Assembly: GCA_900314355.1 (NCBI GenBank)
Contig: OMUY01000057.1
Location: forward strand, 1 to 45,753
Source of the DNA: an uncultured Eubacteriales bacterium
GTDB taxonomy: Bacteria > Bacillota > Clostridia > Oscillospirales > Acutalibacteraceae
DNA: 45,753 bases
Reading direction: 5' to 3'
Both the position numbers and the translations under genes were made by a program. Shown here piece after piece: positions 1-8,433 of this stretch. Numbering within the stretch: position 1 is the first letter of the stretch; each line of letters begins with the position of its first letter. The notes beneath the pieces were generated by a model. It was not told the DNA's origin. It did no database searches and worked only from the letters and a program-made list of their open reading frames with translations.

Positions 1-324
1 GTATGCGGAAAAGAACTTTCAAGAAATCATACTGTTATAAATGCGATAGGACATAACTGGGATAACGGCAAAGTCACAAAAGAAGCCGACTGTGAAAATG
101 AAGGAGAATTGACATATACTTGCTCAAACTGCGGTATGACAAGAACCGAAGTTATTCCTGCAACAGGTCATAAGCAGGGAAGCGAAGTGATAGAAAACGA
201 AACAGCCGCGACATGTGAAAAAGACGGCGGATATGATACTGTCGTTTACTGCACTGTATGCGGAAAAGAACTATCCCGCAATCATAAGACTGTCAATAAA
301 ACAGGTCATTCATGGAAAACAAAA
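1..324 (+). repeat. In-frame protein-coding repeats, longest period about 255 bases
   Basis: The 17-base string GTATGCGGAAAAGAACT occurs at 1-17 and again at 256-272, a period of 255 bases (85 codons). At protein level VCGKELSRNH is repeated exactly. A shorter related unit (CSNCG to TGH) lies between, so the true module is about 40-45 residues. Confidence 0.7.
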
Positions 325-693
325 TTCACTTGGAACGGTTATTCCAGTGCGACCGCGACAAGAATATGCAATAATAATCCGTCTGAACGTGAAACGGTAA
401 CTGCCGTCGTATCGTCTGAAATCACAAAACAGCCGACTGAGACAGAATATGGGACAATGACTTATTCGGCTGTGGCTGTATTTTCAGACGGGGAAGTCAT
501 CAAAGAAACAAAAAACGAGAGATTGCCTAAAAAAGAAAATTCTAATCCCGGCGATTCCGATTCTAAAGATGAGAAAAAAGACAATGTCTGCAAATACTGC
601 GGCAGAGTTCATACCGGAGTAAGAGGTAAAATTGCTCAGTTTTTCCATAATATTTTCTACTTCTTTAAATCAATGTTCAGAAGAAGAAAATAA
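1..693 (+). CDS. Cysteine-repeat surface protein, C-terminal part (5' end outside window)
   Basis: The frame is open from base 1, so the start lies upstream; the TTG at 109 is internal. The visible 230 residues contain repeats pairing a Cys-x2-Cys-Gly or VCG element with a Gly-His step ending in motifs such as IPATGH. Repeats of this kind occur in large secreted or surface proteins of gut Clostridia. A less repetitive beta-rich stretch and a Ser/Asp/Lys linker follow. The last 35 residues hold a CKYCGRVH motif, an aromatic stretch (FFHNIFYFF) and a basic RRRK end. No LPXTG motif is present. The paired cysteines could bind metal or form disulfides; this is not established. It ends in a bidirectional terminator. 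Binding partner and function are unknown. Confidence 0.75.
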   Translation, partial: VCGKELSRNHTVINAIGHNWDNGKVTKEADCENEGELTYTCSNCGMTRTEVIPATGHKQGSEVIENETAATCEKDGGYDTVVYCTVCGKELSRNHKTVNKTGHSWKTKFTWNGYSSATATRICNNNPSERETVTAVVSSEITKQPTETEYGTMTYSAVAVFSDGEVIKETKNERLPKKENSNPGDSDSKDEKKDNVCKYCGRVHTGVRGKIAQFFHNIFYFFKSMFRRRK

Positions 694-712
694 TAAAGGG
701 AAAGTTTAAAAT

Positions 713-768
713 AAAACTTCCATATTATAAATTCACTTGTAGTGAAATCAATTAATATGGAAGTTTTT
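713..768. terminator. Bidirectional terminator with nested hairpin
   Basis: The arms AAAACTTCCATATTA (713-727) and TAATATGGAAGTTTT (753-767) are perfect complements. Between them lies a small inner hairpin, TTCACT-tgt-AGTGAA. T-rich ends on both strands suit termination of the two convergent genes. Confidence 0.75.
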
Positions 769-784
769 GTTGACAAGAAATTTA

Positions 785-1774
785 TTAATTTTCGATATTT
801 TCGTCTGTTTTATTTTCGGCTTCTTTAGACAACGGATTTTTTTCAATGGCATCTTTGACTTGTTCTGCGACGACATGAGTGTAGATGGAAGTCGTATCAA
901 GGTTTTCATGTCCCAATATATCTTTCAGAACCAATATGTCAACGTGACCGTATCTGTACATCAGTGTTGCGGCTGTATGCCTTAGTTTGTGCACAGAAAT
1001 TCCTCTGCCGCCGAGACCTGCTTTATCAATAAATTCATAAACAATTTCCTGAACCATTCTGTTGCTTATTCTTTTATTTCTGTTTGATAAAAATAACGCA
1101 TTTTTATCTGATACCCCATCTTTTGGTCTTACTGCCAGATAGGCGTTTACAGCAGATATGCATGCCTCGTTTAAATAGATAGTTCTTTCTTTGTTGCCCT
1201 TTCCGGTCACGACTAAAGAATTATCGCTTCTGATATCGCTTATATTAATATTTACAAGTTCTGACAAACGTAGACCGCAGTTAAGAAATAAAGTTATAAT
1301 ACAGTAATCGCGTTCTTTGTTTTTTCCATCGACGGATTCAAGAAGTTTTTTGCTATCGTTGAGTGTCAGATATTTCGGCATCGATTTTTTCTGTTTCGGA
1401 GTTTTTAATGACGCCATGGGATCAGAATCTATTATATGTTCGTGATCATACAAAAATTTAAAAAACTGTCTGAGGACAACTGTTTTTCTGGCTCTGACTG
1501 CGGCTCCGTTTTGTTTAACGGTTCTGCAATATGAAATATATTCATAGCCGTCGGATGTTTTTATAGACCGAAAAAAATCATCGTCGAGATATTTTATTAC
1601 AATATCTGGATCATCGGTTTTATTTCTTTTGTTGAGCATATATTTTAAAAATTCTTTCAGGTTTAAAGAATATTCAAATATTGTCTGTTCGGACCTGTTG
1701 ATATTTATCATATAATAAAGATAATCATTGACTCTTTTCGGCAATGAATCGTAATCAGGCTGTTTATTTACCAT
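785..1774 (-). CDS. xerC: Tyrosine recombinase, XerC type
   Basis: This 329-residue protein has the usual two-part layout: an N-terminal SAM-like core-binding domain (about 10-115) and a C-terminal catalytic domain (about 130-305). The catalytic set is complete: Arg169 in NCGLRLSEL, Lys192 in TGKGNKER, His262 and Arg265 in HKLRHTAAT, His289 in ILGHE and Tyr298 in SIYTH. Length and motifs match chromosomal XerC-like proteins of Clostridia, which resolve chromosome dimers at dif, better than phage integrases. No dif-like site, integrase-linked tRNA or mobile cargo is nearby. The ATG at 1774 has a strong AGGAGGGG site. A paralogous recombinase role remains possible. Confidence 0.8.
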   Translation of the reverse strand: MVNKQPDYDSLPKRVNDYLYYMININRSEQTIFEYSLNLKEFLKYMLNKRNKTDDPDIVIKYLDDDFFRSIKTSDGYEYISYCRTVKQNGAAVRARKTVVLRQFFKFLYDHEHIIDSDPMASLKTPKQKKSMPKYLTLNDSKKLLESVDGKNKERDYCIITLFLNCGLRLSELVNINISDIRSDNSLVVTGKGNKERTIYLNEACISAVNAYLAVRPKDGVSDKNALFLSNRNKRISNRMVQEIVYEFIDKAGLGGRGISVHKLRHTAATLMYRYGHVDILVLKDILGHENLDTTSIYTHVVAEQVKDAIEKNPLSKEAENKTDENIEN

Positions 1775-1815
1775 AAGCCCCTCCTATAAATTGCGCAAAA
1801 TATTGATTTTGTACA

Positions 1816-1844
1816 ATTTTATATTTTTTTTTATCACCTGTCAA
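1816..1844 (-). promoter_or_regulatory. Promoter of the xerC-type gene
   Basis: Read on the minus strand: TTGACA (1844-1839), 17-base spacer, TAAAAT (1821-1816). It lies about 40 bases upstream of the ATG. Confidence 0.6.
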
Positions 1845-1909
1845 GTCCTTCTTTTAAACTTTAAACAACTGATAATAACTGAAAATTTGAAATAACGGAA
1901 GTGAAATTT

Positions 1910-3508
1910 TTGCCAGATAAAAAAGATTCCGCTATTAAAAGCGGAAAAAAAAGAAAACTAAAAATTTTCTCAGCGATTGTTCTCGCGTTTCTTCTTATTT
2001 GGTTTTCTGTCTGTTTTGGACTTTATTTTTTTGAAGATTCATATTATTATAAACCGTCTGATTTATCAAAGTCGGCATTTTCTTTTGACGCTTATAAAAT
2101 TTTTGATAAAAATCTGAACCCTGATAATTTTATTGATAATATAAATTACAGCGATATTGTCACAGACGATAATTCAGGAATAAAGTTTGCAAAAAATACG
2201 TTTCTTTTGAACACCGAAAAAAAACTTTCAAAAAATGAAATTAATATAATTGAAAAAAATTTTGACTGCTCAATTTCCGGAATTATAGATGAGATGAATG
2301 TCTATCAATTTAAAACAAATGAATACTGCGATTTGAATAAACTTAAAGATATTTGCGATAAAATTGATGATATTTCGTTTGTAAATAAATCATTAGTCGA
2401 TTATTTTGAGGAGACTCCGGGAAGTTCGGAATCGAATGACTCTCCTACCGATTATTATTTAAATTATAATTCCTATTATGAACAAATAAATGCGGAAAAT
2501 GTTTTAAAACTACGCTTAAATTGTGAAAATATTTCAATAGGTTTTATAGATACATATATTAATCCTGATATTTCTTATTTAAACGTAATTAATTCATCTG
2601 ATTATGATTTTAAAAATTTCAGTTCTGAATTTCCCGCATATTCAAATCACGGCTCTCATGTGTCAGGCATAGCGGTATCTAAAGCAAATGAATATTTTTC
2701 GGGTATTTGTCCCGGCGCCGGAATTGTTTCATTTAACGGACTAAACAATACTATTTCTTACTGGCTTTCGTCGATTGATGAAATTGTCTGCAAATATAAT
2801 ACGGGAATAATCAACGTAAGTATGGGCTATAATGATTATCTTGTACTTGCAGCATCTCTCGGAAATAAAAACGCCGAAAATTTTATCAAAGATGAAGCGG
2901 AATTTTTTACATACAGTTTAAATTCTCTTTTAACTAACGGTCATGATTTTCTTATAGTTACTTCTGCCGGCAATACCAACAATGATCATATTTATAAAGA
3001 CAATGATTTATATTTTGGATACGGGCAGAAAAAAATACTTGATAAAATTGACATTTTAGACATCTTTTCTTCAGGTGAAGGAAAAGCGAACAGTATCTAT
3101 GATTCATTTTTCAATGCAATATATCCTGATTTTCTGACAGATAAAAACATTAATGATATATGCCGTAAAGTTTCAGAACATATTATTGTAGTAGGTAGCA
3201 TAGACAAAAATAATATTATTTCAGACTATTCCGATTTAGGCGAAAATGTAGATATTTACGCTCCCGGCGAAAATATTTTAAGTTACAGCGGAAACGGGAG
3301 TTATATTTATATGTCGGGCACTTCCCTCTCATCTCCTTTTGTCTCAGGCACGGCGGCGCTGATGAAAGAAAAAAATAAAAATCTAACGTGCAGCGAAATT
3401 AAAGATATTATTCTTTCTTCGTCGGATAAATCGGTAAAAACGCAAATAAACGGAGAAACAATAGAAACTCCTATATTAGATGTTGATAATTGTTACAGTT
3501 CATCATAA
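1910..3508 (+). CDS. Membrane-anchored subtilisin-like serine protease (S8 family)
   Basis: Numbered from the TTG at 1910, the protein has 532 residues. A basic N-terminus is followed by one membrane helix (about 19-41), so the catalytic part should face outside. A prodomain-like region (about 80-170) precedes the protease domain. The triad is Asp214 (GFIDTYI), His247 (NHGSHVSG) and Ser472 (SGTSLSSP), with Asn355 (SAGNTN) as oxyanion residue. About 70 extra residues between Asn355 and the next conserved strand (IIVVGSIDK) suggest an insertion. The start is ambiguous: a GTG at 1901 is in frame, but the ribosome-binding match GGAAGTG (1897-1903) overlaps it and is well spaced only for TTG 1910. 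Substrate unknown. Confidence 0.85.
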   Translation: MPDKKDSAIKSGKKRKLKIFSAIVLAFLLIWFSVCFGLYFFEDSYYYKPSDLSKSAFSFDAYKIFDKNLNPDNFIDNINYSDIVTDDNSGIKFAKNTFLLNTEKKLSKNEINIIEKNFDCSISGIIDEMNVYQFKTNEYCDLNKLKDICDKIDDISFVNKSLVDYFEETPGSSESNDSPTDYYLNYNSYYEQINAENVLKLRLNCENISIGFIDTYINPDISYLNVINSSDYDFKNFSSEFPAYSNHGSHVSGIAVSKANEYFSGICPGAGIVSFNGLNNTISYWLSSIDEIVCKYNTGIINVSMGYNDYLVLAASLGNKNAENFIKDEAEFFTYSLNSLLTNGHDFLIVTSAGNTNNDHIYKDNDLYFGYGQKKILDKIDILDIFSSGEGKANSIYDSFFNAIYPDFLTDKNINDICRKVSEHIIVVGSIDKNNIISDYSDLGENVDIYAPGENILSYSGNGSYIYMSGTSLSSPFVSGTAALMKEKNKNLTCSEIKDIILSSSDKSVKTQINGETIETPILDVDNCYSSS

Positions 3509-3565
3509 TTTTTTAAAAAGATTTTCTACAAAATTTAAAAACCGAAAATTAATTTCTTATTTTTC

Positions 3566-3594
3566 TTGATATTATCATTGTATTAATGTATAAT
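3566..3594 (+). promoter_or_regulatory. Promoter of the Nudix-transporter pair
   Basis: TTGATA (3566-3571), 17-base spacer, TATAAT (3589-3594). It lies 32 bases before the ATG at 3627. Confidence 0.7.
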
Positions 3595-3626
3595 AGATTC
3601 AGTTTTATCAAATTTTGGAGAAAAAG

Positions 3627-4379
3627 ATGCTCGGAAAAATTGTCCGTGTTTCAGTTACGAAACCATTCAATTTTTTTGACAGAGAGCGAAATATCAGATA
3701 TCAGCTGAATTACGGGTTAGCCGTATATAAAACATCTGACGGAGAAATCAAAACAATCCCTGCTTTTATTCTGGGAATAACGCATCCTGTCAACACTTTT
3801 GAAGGCCGTGTAGTTTGTGTAGTTGAGCACGAAAACAGAAAAAATGACTATATTGTAATTGCGCCTAAAAAAATCAAGCCGATTAATTATGAAATAGAAG
3901 ATTCTCTTTCTTTTTATAAAGACAGAAATATAATTAAATACGACTGTTTATTTGAAAAGTCCTGCGGAGCCGCTATTTATAAAAGAACCGACGGAAATGC
4001 AAAATTTCTATTGATAAAAAATCTTAGAAGTAAAATCTGGGGTTTTCCAAAGGGTCATATGGAGCGCGGAGAGAATATGATTCAAACCGCAAAAAGAGAA
4101 GTTTTAGAGGAAACCGGGCTTCATATTAAAATATACAGAGGATTTGTTGCGGAATCAAATTATAACGTTGGAAAGCATGTAAAGAAATCTGTTTCCATCT
4201 TTTTGGCTAAAGCTTCTGACAATGAACAAATCACAATTCAATCTGATGAAATTCAGGATTATATATGGCTTCCGTATGAAGAGGCGTATTATGCTTTAAA
4301 TTTCGACAATGACAAAAGAATTTTATCGGAAGCTTACAATTTTTTGAATAAAAATATTAACATTGAGGCTGAACTATGA
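3627..4379 (+). CDS. Pyrophosphatase-like domain fused to a Nudix hydrolase
   Basis: This 250-residue protein has two parts. Residues about 1-108 resemble a short inorganic-pyrophosphatase-like family of Firmicutes: RYQLNYG, then DGE, FILGITHPV and FEGRVV, ending in YIVIAPK. Residues about 110-245 are a Nudix domain whose box at 143-165 is complete (G-x5-E-x7-REV-x-EE-x-GL). Nudix enzymes hydrolyse nucleoside diphosphates linked to another group; the substrate cannot be read from the sequence. In the first domain the Asp expected after DGE is not conserved (DGEIKTIPAF), so it may be inactive. Start at ATG 3627 with GGAG six bases upstream; the TTG at 3615 overlaps that site and is unlikely. 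The stop overlaps the next start (ATGA). Confidence 0.8.
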   Translation: MLGKIVRVSVTKPFNFFDRERNIRYQLNYGLAVYKTSDGEIKTIPAFILGITHPVNTFEGRVVCVVEHENRKNDYIVIAPKKIKPINYEIEDSLSFYKDRNIIKYDCLFEKSCGAAIYKRTDGNAKFLLIKNLRSKIWGFPKGHMERGENMIQTAKREVLEETGLHIKIYRGFVAESNYNVGKHVKKSVSIFLAKASDNEQITIQSDEIQDYIWLPYEEAYYALNFDNDKRILSEAYNFLNKNINIEAEL

Positions 4380-4912
4380 CTGAATCTTTGGCTCAACACC
4401 TTGTGGAATTTTTCGGAACAACTATTCCCGCGAATTGGACTATTTTTATTATCTCTCTCTTGCCTATACTTGAACTGAGGGGCGGACTTATTGCGGCTGC
4501 TTTATTGAAAGTTCCGTTTTGGAAAGCTTTTCTTATCTGTTATCTTGGCAATATTATCCCTATTCCGTTTATAGTATTCCTGATTGAAAAAATCTTTGTC
4601 TGGCTTTCAAAATATAAATTTTTCGCCAAAATAATAAATAAACTTCAGGCAAGAGCGGAAAAAAACAGACAAAAAATCATGAAATACGAGGAATGGGGTC
4701 TTCTGCTCTTTGTAGCAATTCCTCTTCCAGGTACCGGCGGATGGACAGGTTCACTTTTTGCCGCGCTTTTGGGTCTCGACAAGAAAAAATCCATTCCGAT
4801 TATCATGCTCGGTGTATTGATAGCCGGAATAATTATGACAATATTCACTTATTTAGTACCCGGTTTGGCAGAAGGCAAAACTTTAAGCGAAATATTTTTA
4901 GCATCGGCATAA
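4376..4912 (+). CDS. Small multidrug export-family membrane protein (COG2426)
   Basis: The 178-residue protein has about four or five membrane segments. It carries hallmarks of the Sm_multidrug_ex family: LPILELRGG near residue 30, the IPIPFIV segment, a cytoplasmic basic loop around residues 85-100, and EEWGLLLFVAIPLPGTGGW followed by a glycine-rich helix. Despite the family name, transported substrates are poorly established. It overlaps the Nudix gene by four bases, so the two are translationally coupled and may act in one process. Transcription ends at the hairpin just downstream. Confidence 0.85.
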   Translation: MTESLAQHLVEFFGTTIPANWTIFIISLLPILELRGGLIAAALLKVPFWKAFLICYLGNIIPIPFIVFLIEKIFVWLSKYKFFAKIINKLQARAEKNRQKIMKYEEWGLLLFVAIPLPGTGGWTGSLFAALLGLDKKKSIPIIMLGVLIAGIIMTIFTYLVPGLAEGKTLSEIFLASA

Positions 4913-4932
4913 AAACAGATATTTTAATTTAA

Positions 4933-4964
4933 AGCGGAGGTTTTTAATTAACCTCCGCTGTTTT
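4933..4964. terminator. Bidirectional terminator
   Basis: The arms AGCGGAGGTT (4933-4942) and AACCTCCGCT (4950-4959) pair perfectly around a 7-base loop, with T-rich flanks on both strands. It separates the convergent COG2426 and MATE genes. Confidence 0.85.
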
Positions 4965-6330
4965 ATTCCGGTCTTGTCAATTTTTTAATCCATTTAAAAC
5001 GGTTTACTTTTATTGCCGCGACGCCGCATTTTGTCAGCTGATCAAGTTTCAGTAAAAAGAATGTTACCGGAACAGGCCATTTGAAAACAAAAGCAGATAA
5101 AAACGAAAGAGGCAGAACAATTCCCCACATCCATATTAAGTCGTTAAAAAGGACAAAATTTGTCTGCCCTCCGCCGGAAACAATACCTGTAAGACACGGC
5201 GCCTCATAACTTGAGCCTATTATGCTGATGCAGATTATATATATGAATGTCCTTGAAAGTTCCTGCGTTCCCTTTGACACATTGAACAGTGAAATTACGC
5301 CGTTGCACATGATGAACATCAAAAAAGATGAAACTAATCCTATTGCAATATAAATAATCTGCAGTCTTTTAGTGTATGTCTTAACTCTCGGAATATCATT
5401 TTCTCCTACTGTTTTTCCGATAATGACAGATGAAGAGTTTGACGTTGAATTGTAAAGTACGGATACCACCTGAAAAACGGTTGTCGCTATGTTATTTGCT
5501 CCGAGTACATAAGGATTGTCTATTCTTCCGAGTATGGCTGTCTGAAGAAGCATTGCCATTCCCCAGGAAAAAGACGAACAAACGAGCGGGAATCCGGATT
5601 TCAGATAATCTTTCGTAAACTGCCCGCTGACAGAAAAGATATCTTTAATTTTCAGTTTTATTTTTTTGTCGATGAAAAATACATAGACGCATGTAATTAC
5701 AAGCTCCAATACTCTTGAAACGAAAGTTGCGTATGCGGCGCCTTTGACTCCCATTTCTTTTGCTCCGAAATGCCCGAATATCAAAGCATAATTTAAAAAG
5801 ATATTCGTAACAAGAGAACATGCGCTGCAGATAAATCCGACGCTTGCGGTTTCAACACTTCTTAAAAGACCAAGAAGAATTTGAGTAAAAGTATAAATGC
5901 AATATGTGTATCCCATAATTACAATATACTTTGAACCTTCGGCGATTGCGTCCTGTTTGTCTGTAAGTAGAGATAAAATTTGATTTGGCATTGTTATTAC
6001 CAAAACAGCAAGGACAAGACTTAGAAAAATACCTATCAGATTTGCCGAAGAATATATTTTCTTGATGTTCTTAATATTTTTTTCTCCCCAATACTGCGAC
6101 GTGAGAACGCTCATGCCGTTTGCACTTCCCATTGCGAACATCTGCAGCAGGAATTGAATCTGATTCGCAAGAGACACTCCATTCATAGAGGTTTCGGAAT
6201 ATCTGCCTATCATTATGTTATCTGCAAGGTTTACGCTGTATGTGAGCAGATTTTGTAAAATTATTACTCCTGTGAGAGAAAAAAACAGTCCGTAAAAATA
6301 TTTGTCAAATTTTTTTGTTTTTCCGTTCAT
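4963..6330 (-). CDS. MATE family efflux transporter
   Basis: The 455-residue polytopic protein has about twelve membrane helices in two similar halves, typical of MATE transporters. These exchange Na+ or H+ for organic cations, drugs or metabolites. N-terminal landmarks are LADNIMIGRYSET, GMSVLTSQYWGE and later GVKGAAYATFVSRV. The likely start is ATG 6330, nine bases after the stop of the upstream phosphoesterase gene; an in-frame TTG at 6339 abuts that stop. Neither has a clear Shine-Dalgarno site, so translation probably depends on coupling. It is the last gene of a three-gene minus-strand operon. Substrate unknown. Confidence 0.85.
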   Translation of the reverse strand: MNGKTKKFDKYFYGLFFSLTGVIILQNLLTYSVNLADNIMIGRYSETSMNGVSLANQIQFLLQMFAMGSANGMSVLTSQYWGEKNIKNIKKIYSSANLIGIFLSLVLAVLVITMPNQILSLLTDKQDAIAEGSKYIVIMGYTYCIYTFTQILLGLLRSVETASVGFICSACSLVTNIFLNYALIFGHFGAKEMGVKGAAYATFVSRVLELVITCVYVFFIDKKIKLKIKDIFSVSGQFTKDYLKSGFPLVCSSFSWGMAMLLQTAILGRIDNPYVLGANNIATTVFQVVSVLYNSTSNSSSVIIGKTVGENDIPRVKTYTKRLQIIYIAIGLVSSFLMFIMCNGVISLFNVSKGTQELSRTFIYIICISIIGSSYEAPCLTGIVSGGGQTNFVLFNDLIWMWGIVLPLSFLSAFVFKWPVPVTFFLLKLDQLTKCGVAAIKVNRFKWIKKLTRPE

Positions 6331-6339
6331 TGCTGACAA

Positions 6340-7452
6340 CTATTTGCCGATAAATTTTTTAATTACTTTTGCGGAGACAGCGGCTGCGGATAAAAGCGAA
6401 AATCCGAATACAGCAGCTCTTTGAATGTCCAACCCGTCGGCGTCAAGAAAATATCTTATTTTACTTTTTATATTTCTTCCGCAGACATCAAAATAATTGA
6501 GAGTAAAAGTATTGAAATTTACAACGTCGTCTTCGTAAAAATCAAAAACTCTGACTCCCCTTTCAGAATTTCCGTAGCTCCTGAATGAAGCCGCCGGAGA
6601 CTGGATGAATCTTATGTTATCTTTTACGCCTTCAAAATTATTTGTATGGTCATGACCGGAAACTATCGCGATAATATTATTTTGTCTCAGTATTTCATCA
6701 TAAAAACCGTTTTCTTCATTTACAGACTCAACAGGTTCGTTCAATTCTCCAAACGCTTTTTCTCTGTTCAGTTTATAATACTTGCCGTTTAACTTGCAGT
6801 CATAATCAGATGAGTCGGACTCTGCCACAAAATCAGAAAGCTCCTGAAGCGGCACATGAAGAAACATAATTCCGGGAACGTTGTTTAATTTTTCTGATGA
6901 TGATTTAAACCAATCTACCTGCGATTTCATTATAACGTTTCCGTAATTATCATCATGTTCGTTATATCCCGAATGGCGCGATGTATCTATATTCCAGATA
7001 ATGAGCTTAATTTCTCCGTCTTTACCGCATACATCAATCGTGTAATTACCGGCAAGCTCGCCTTTTGTTTCTGAACCGACATTCATTTTGTAGGAACGAA
7101 AAATATCGCATTGTTCGTCTTTTGACACATCGTTCATGTCGTCGTGATTACCGAAAATCACAGCGAATGGGACTTTTTTACTTTCAGGAATTGAAAGAAA
7201 TTTATCGAGCGTTTCTTTGATAATTATCAATTGCTCTTTATGAGAATAATTTTTGCGTTTTGAGCCGAAACGAGGATCGCAAATGTGATTGCCTAAAAGA
7301 TTATCTCCCGTAAATATTATCAAATCGGGAGAAGTTAAATCAATCGCATTGCCGATTAACTCAACGCAAGCTTTTCTAATCCATATTAAGTCTTGAACAT
7401 CGGAAATCTGCAATATTCTGAACTTTCCGTTATTGAAATTCAATTTATTCAT
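6340..7452 (-). CDS. Calcineurin-like metallophosphoesterase
   Basis: The 370-residue protein has the metal-binding motifs of the family in order: ISDVQ (Asp18, with Gln20 where His is usual), TGDN (Asp50), GNHDD (Asn102-His103), LHVPL (His199) and SGHDH (266-269). Purple-acid-phosphatase-like proteins of this layout hydrolyse phosphomonoesters or diesters; the substrate is unknown. The last 25 residues form a hydrophobic, possibly membrane-associating helix with a basic end. There is no clear N-terminal signal peptide, so localisation is open. The gene starts 7 bases after the DUF1963 gene, with an AGGA-type site, in the same operon. Confidence 0.85.
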   Translation of the reverse strand: MNKLNFNNGKFRILQISDVQDLIWIRKACVELIGNAIDLTSPDLIIFTGDNLLGNHICDPRFGSKRKNYSHKEQLIIIKETLDKFLSIPESKKVPFAVIFGNHDDMNDVSKDEQCDIFRSYKMNVGSETKGELAGNYTIDVCGKDGEIKLIIWNIDTSRHSGYNEHDDNYGNVIMKSQVDWFKSSSEKLNNVPGIMFLHVPLQELSDFVAESDSSDYDCKLNGKYYKLNREKAFGELNEPVESVNEENGFYDEILRQNNIIAIVSGHDHTNNFEGVKDNIRFIQSPAASFRSYGNSERGVRVFDFYEDDVVNFNTFTLNYFDVCGRNIKSKIRYFLDADGLDIQRAAVFGFSLLSAAAVSAKVIKKFIGK

Positions 7453-7459
7453 TATTAAT

Positions 7460-8071
7460 TTATCCTTTCAAATACGCTTTTACATGAGAAAAATCTTTAT
7501 TTTTTAAATCATTTTTGTCAATTAAGAAATAAAGATAGCCTTGATTCTTAAATTTTAAATCAAAATCTTTGCCGGAAAACGAATCGACGGAAAGAAGAAG
7601 ATATTCATCAGTATCTATAGTATCCGGAAAATCGCCCATTAGCTGATGACAAAAATCGGGACAGTTATTTATATCCTCGGTAAATTCTATTTTCATCGGC
7701 TCAAAATATTCTGGATCGCCGTTTTCGTCTACAATTTCGCCTGAAAGAAGATCCAAAGTTTTTGCGTCAGAATATATTGTCTGAAAATATCCTTCAGGCT
7801 GATACCCTTCTGTAATTGCCGGAGCATCCTCCTCGCCGAGAGCGGATGCAATACATCCGAAAAAGTACAGATGACCTTGTGAAGGAAGAAGATTATTTAA
7901 TTTTGAAGCTTCTGCCAAGTCAATTTGACATATAAACTCAAGATCAAATCCTTCAGGATCCTGAGGCCATTCAAAATCATCCGGAAGATCCGGACAGCCG
8001 AAAAACCGAGACTCGCCTAAATTTTCTTTATCTTCACTTAATTTAAAATACAAAGCATTGTTTGTTTCCAT
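7460..8071 (-). CDS. DUF1963 (YwqG-like) protein
   Basis: The 203-residue cytoplasmic protein matches the YwqG/DUF1963 pattern: FFGCPDLPDDFEWP near residues 24-37, FICQIDLAE, LPSQGHLYFF, and a final GYLYFLIDKNDL. Members bind no known ligand with certainty and are often described as SMI1/KNR4-neighbour or regulatory proteins; no function can be assigned here. It is acidic and has no membrane segment. It is first in the operon with the phosphoesterase and MATE genes, with GGCGGTGG upstream of ATG 8071. Confidence 0.8.
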   Translation of the reverse strand: METNNALYFKLSEDKENLGESRFFGCPDLPDDFEWPQDPEGFDLEFICQIDLAEASKLNNLLPSQGHLYFFGCIASALGEEDAPAITEGYQPEGYFQTIYSDAKTLDLLSGEIVDENGDPEYFEPMKIEFTEDINNCPDFCHQLMGDFPDTIDTDEYLLLSVDSFSGKDFDLKFKNQGYLYFLIDKNDLKNKDFSHVKAYLKG

Positions 8072-8095
8072 AAAGTACCACCGCCATGTATATCG

Positions 8096-8124
8096 ATTTT
8101 ATCAAAAGTACGAAAAGAATTCAA
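8096..8124 (-). promoter_or_regulatory. Promoter of the DUF1963-phosphoesterase-MATE operon
   Basis: On the minus strand: TTGAAT (8124-8119), 17-base spacer, TAAAAT (8101-8096), 25 bases before the ATG. Confidence 0.55.
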
Positions 8125-8170
8125 TATAAATATAATTGGCACGGTCTCGAAGAAAACCGCCAATAAGTCA

Positions 8171-8205
8171 AAAAAAACAGATGTAACAAAAAATAGTTAC
8201 ATCTG
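8171..8205 (-). terminator. Terminator of the tRNA gene
   Basis: The ten-base arms CAGATGTAAC (8178-8187) and GTTACATCTG (8196-8205) pair perfectly. On the minus strand they are followed by seven T (A-run 8171-8177). The hairpin lies directly downstream of the tRNA. Confidence 0.85.
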
Positions 8206-8212
8206 ATAATTA

Positions 8213-8289
<77 letters not shown>

Positions 8290-8310
8290 ATATCTCTGAA
8301 CAACAATAGT

Positions 8311-8339
8311 ATTATAGTCCTTTTAATAATAAAAATCAA
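8311..8339 (-). promoter_or_regulatory. Promoter of tRNA-fMet
   Basis: On the minus strand: TTGATT (8339-8334), 17-base spacer, TATAAT (8316-8311), ending 22 bases before the mature 5' end. Confidence 0.75.
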
Positions 8340-8433
8340 TAGGAAAAAATCTCTTTCTATCTTTTAAATAAAAAGTTGCAAAATATTAATAAAATATTAT
8401 GAATATATTGTATTCAAAAATTATATTTATATT

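Noticed and set aside
785-1774. Integrase marking a mobile element
   Set aside because: The protein fits the chromosomal XerC type, and no attachment-site repeats, phage or conjugation genes are adjacent. The tRNA is 6 kb away and intact.
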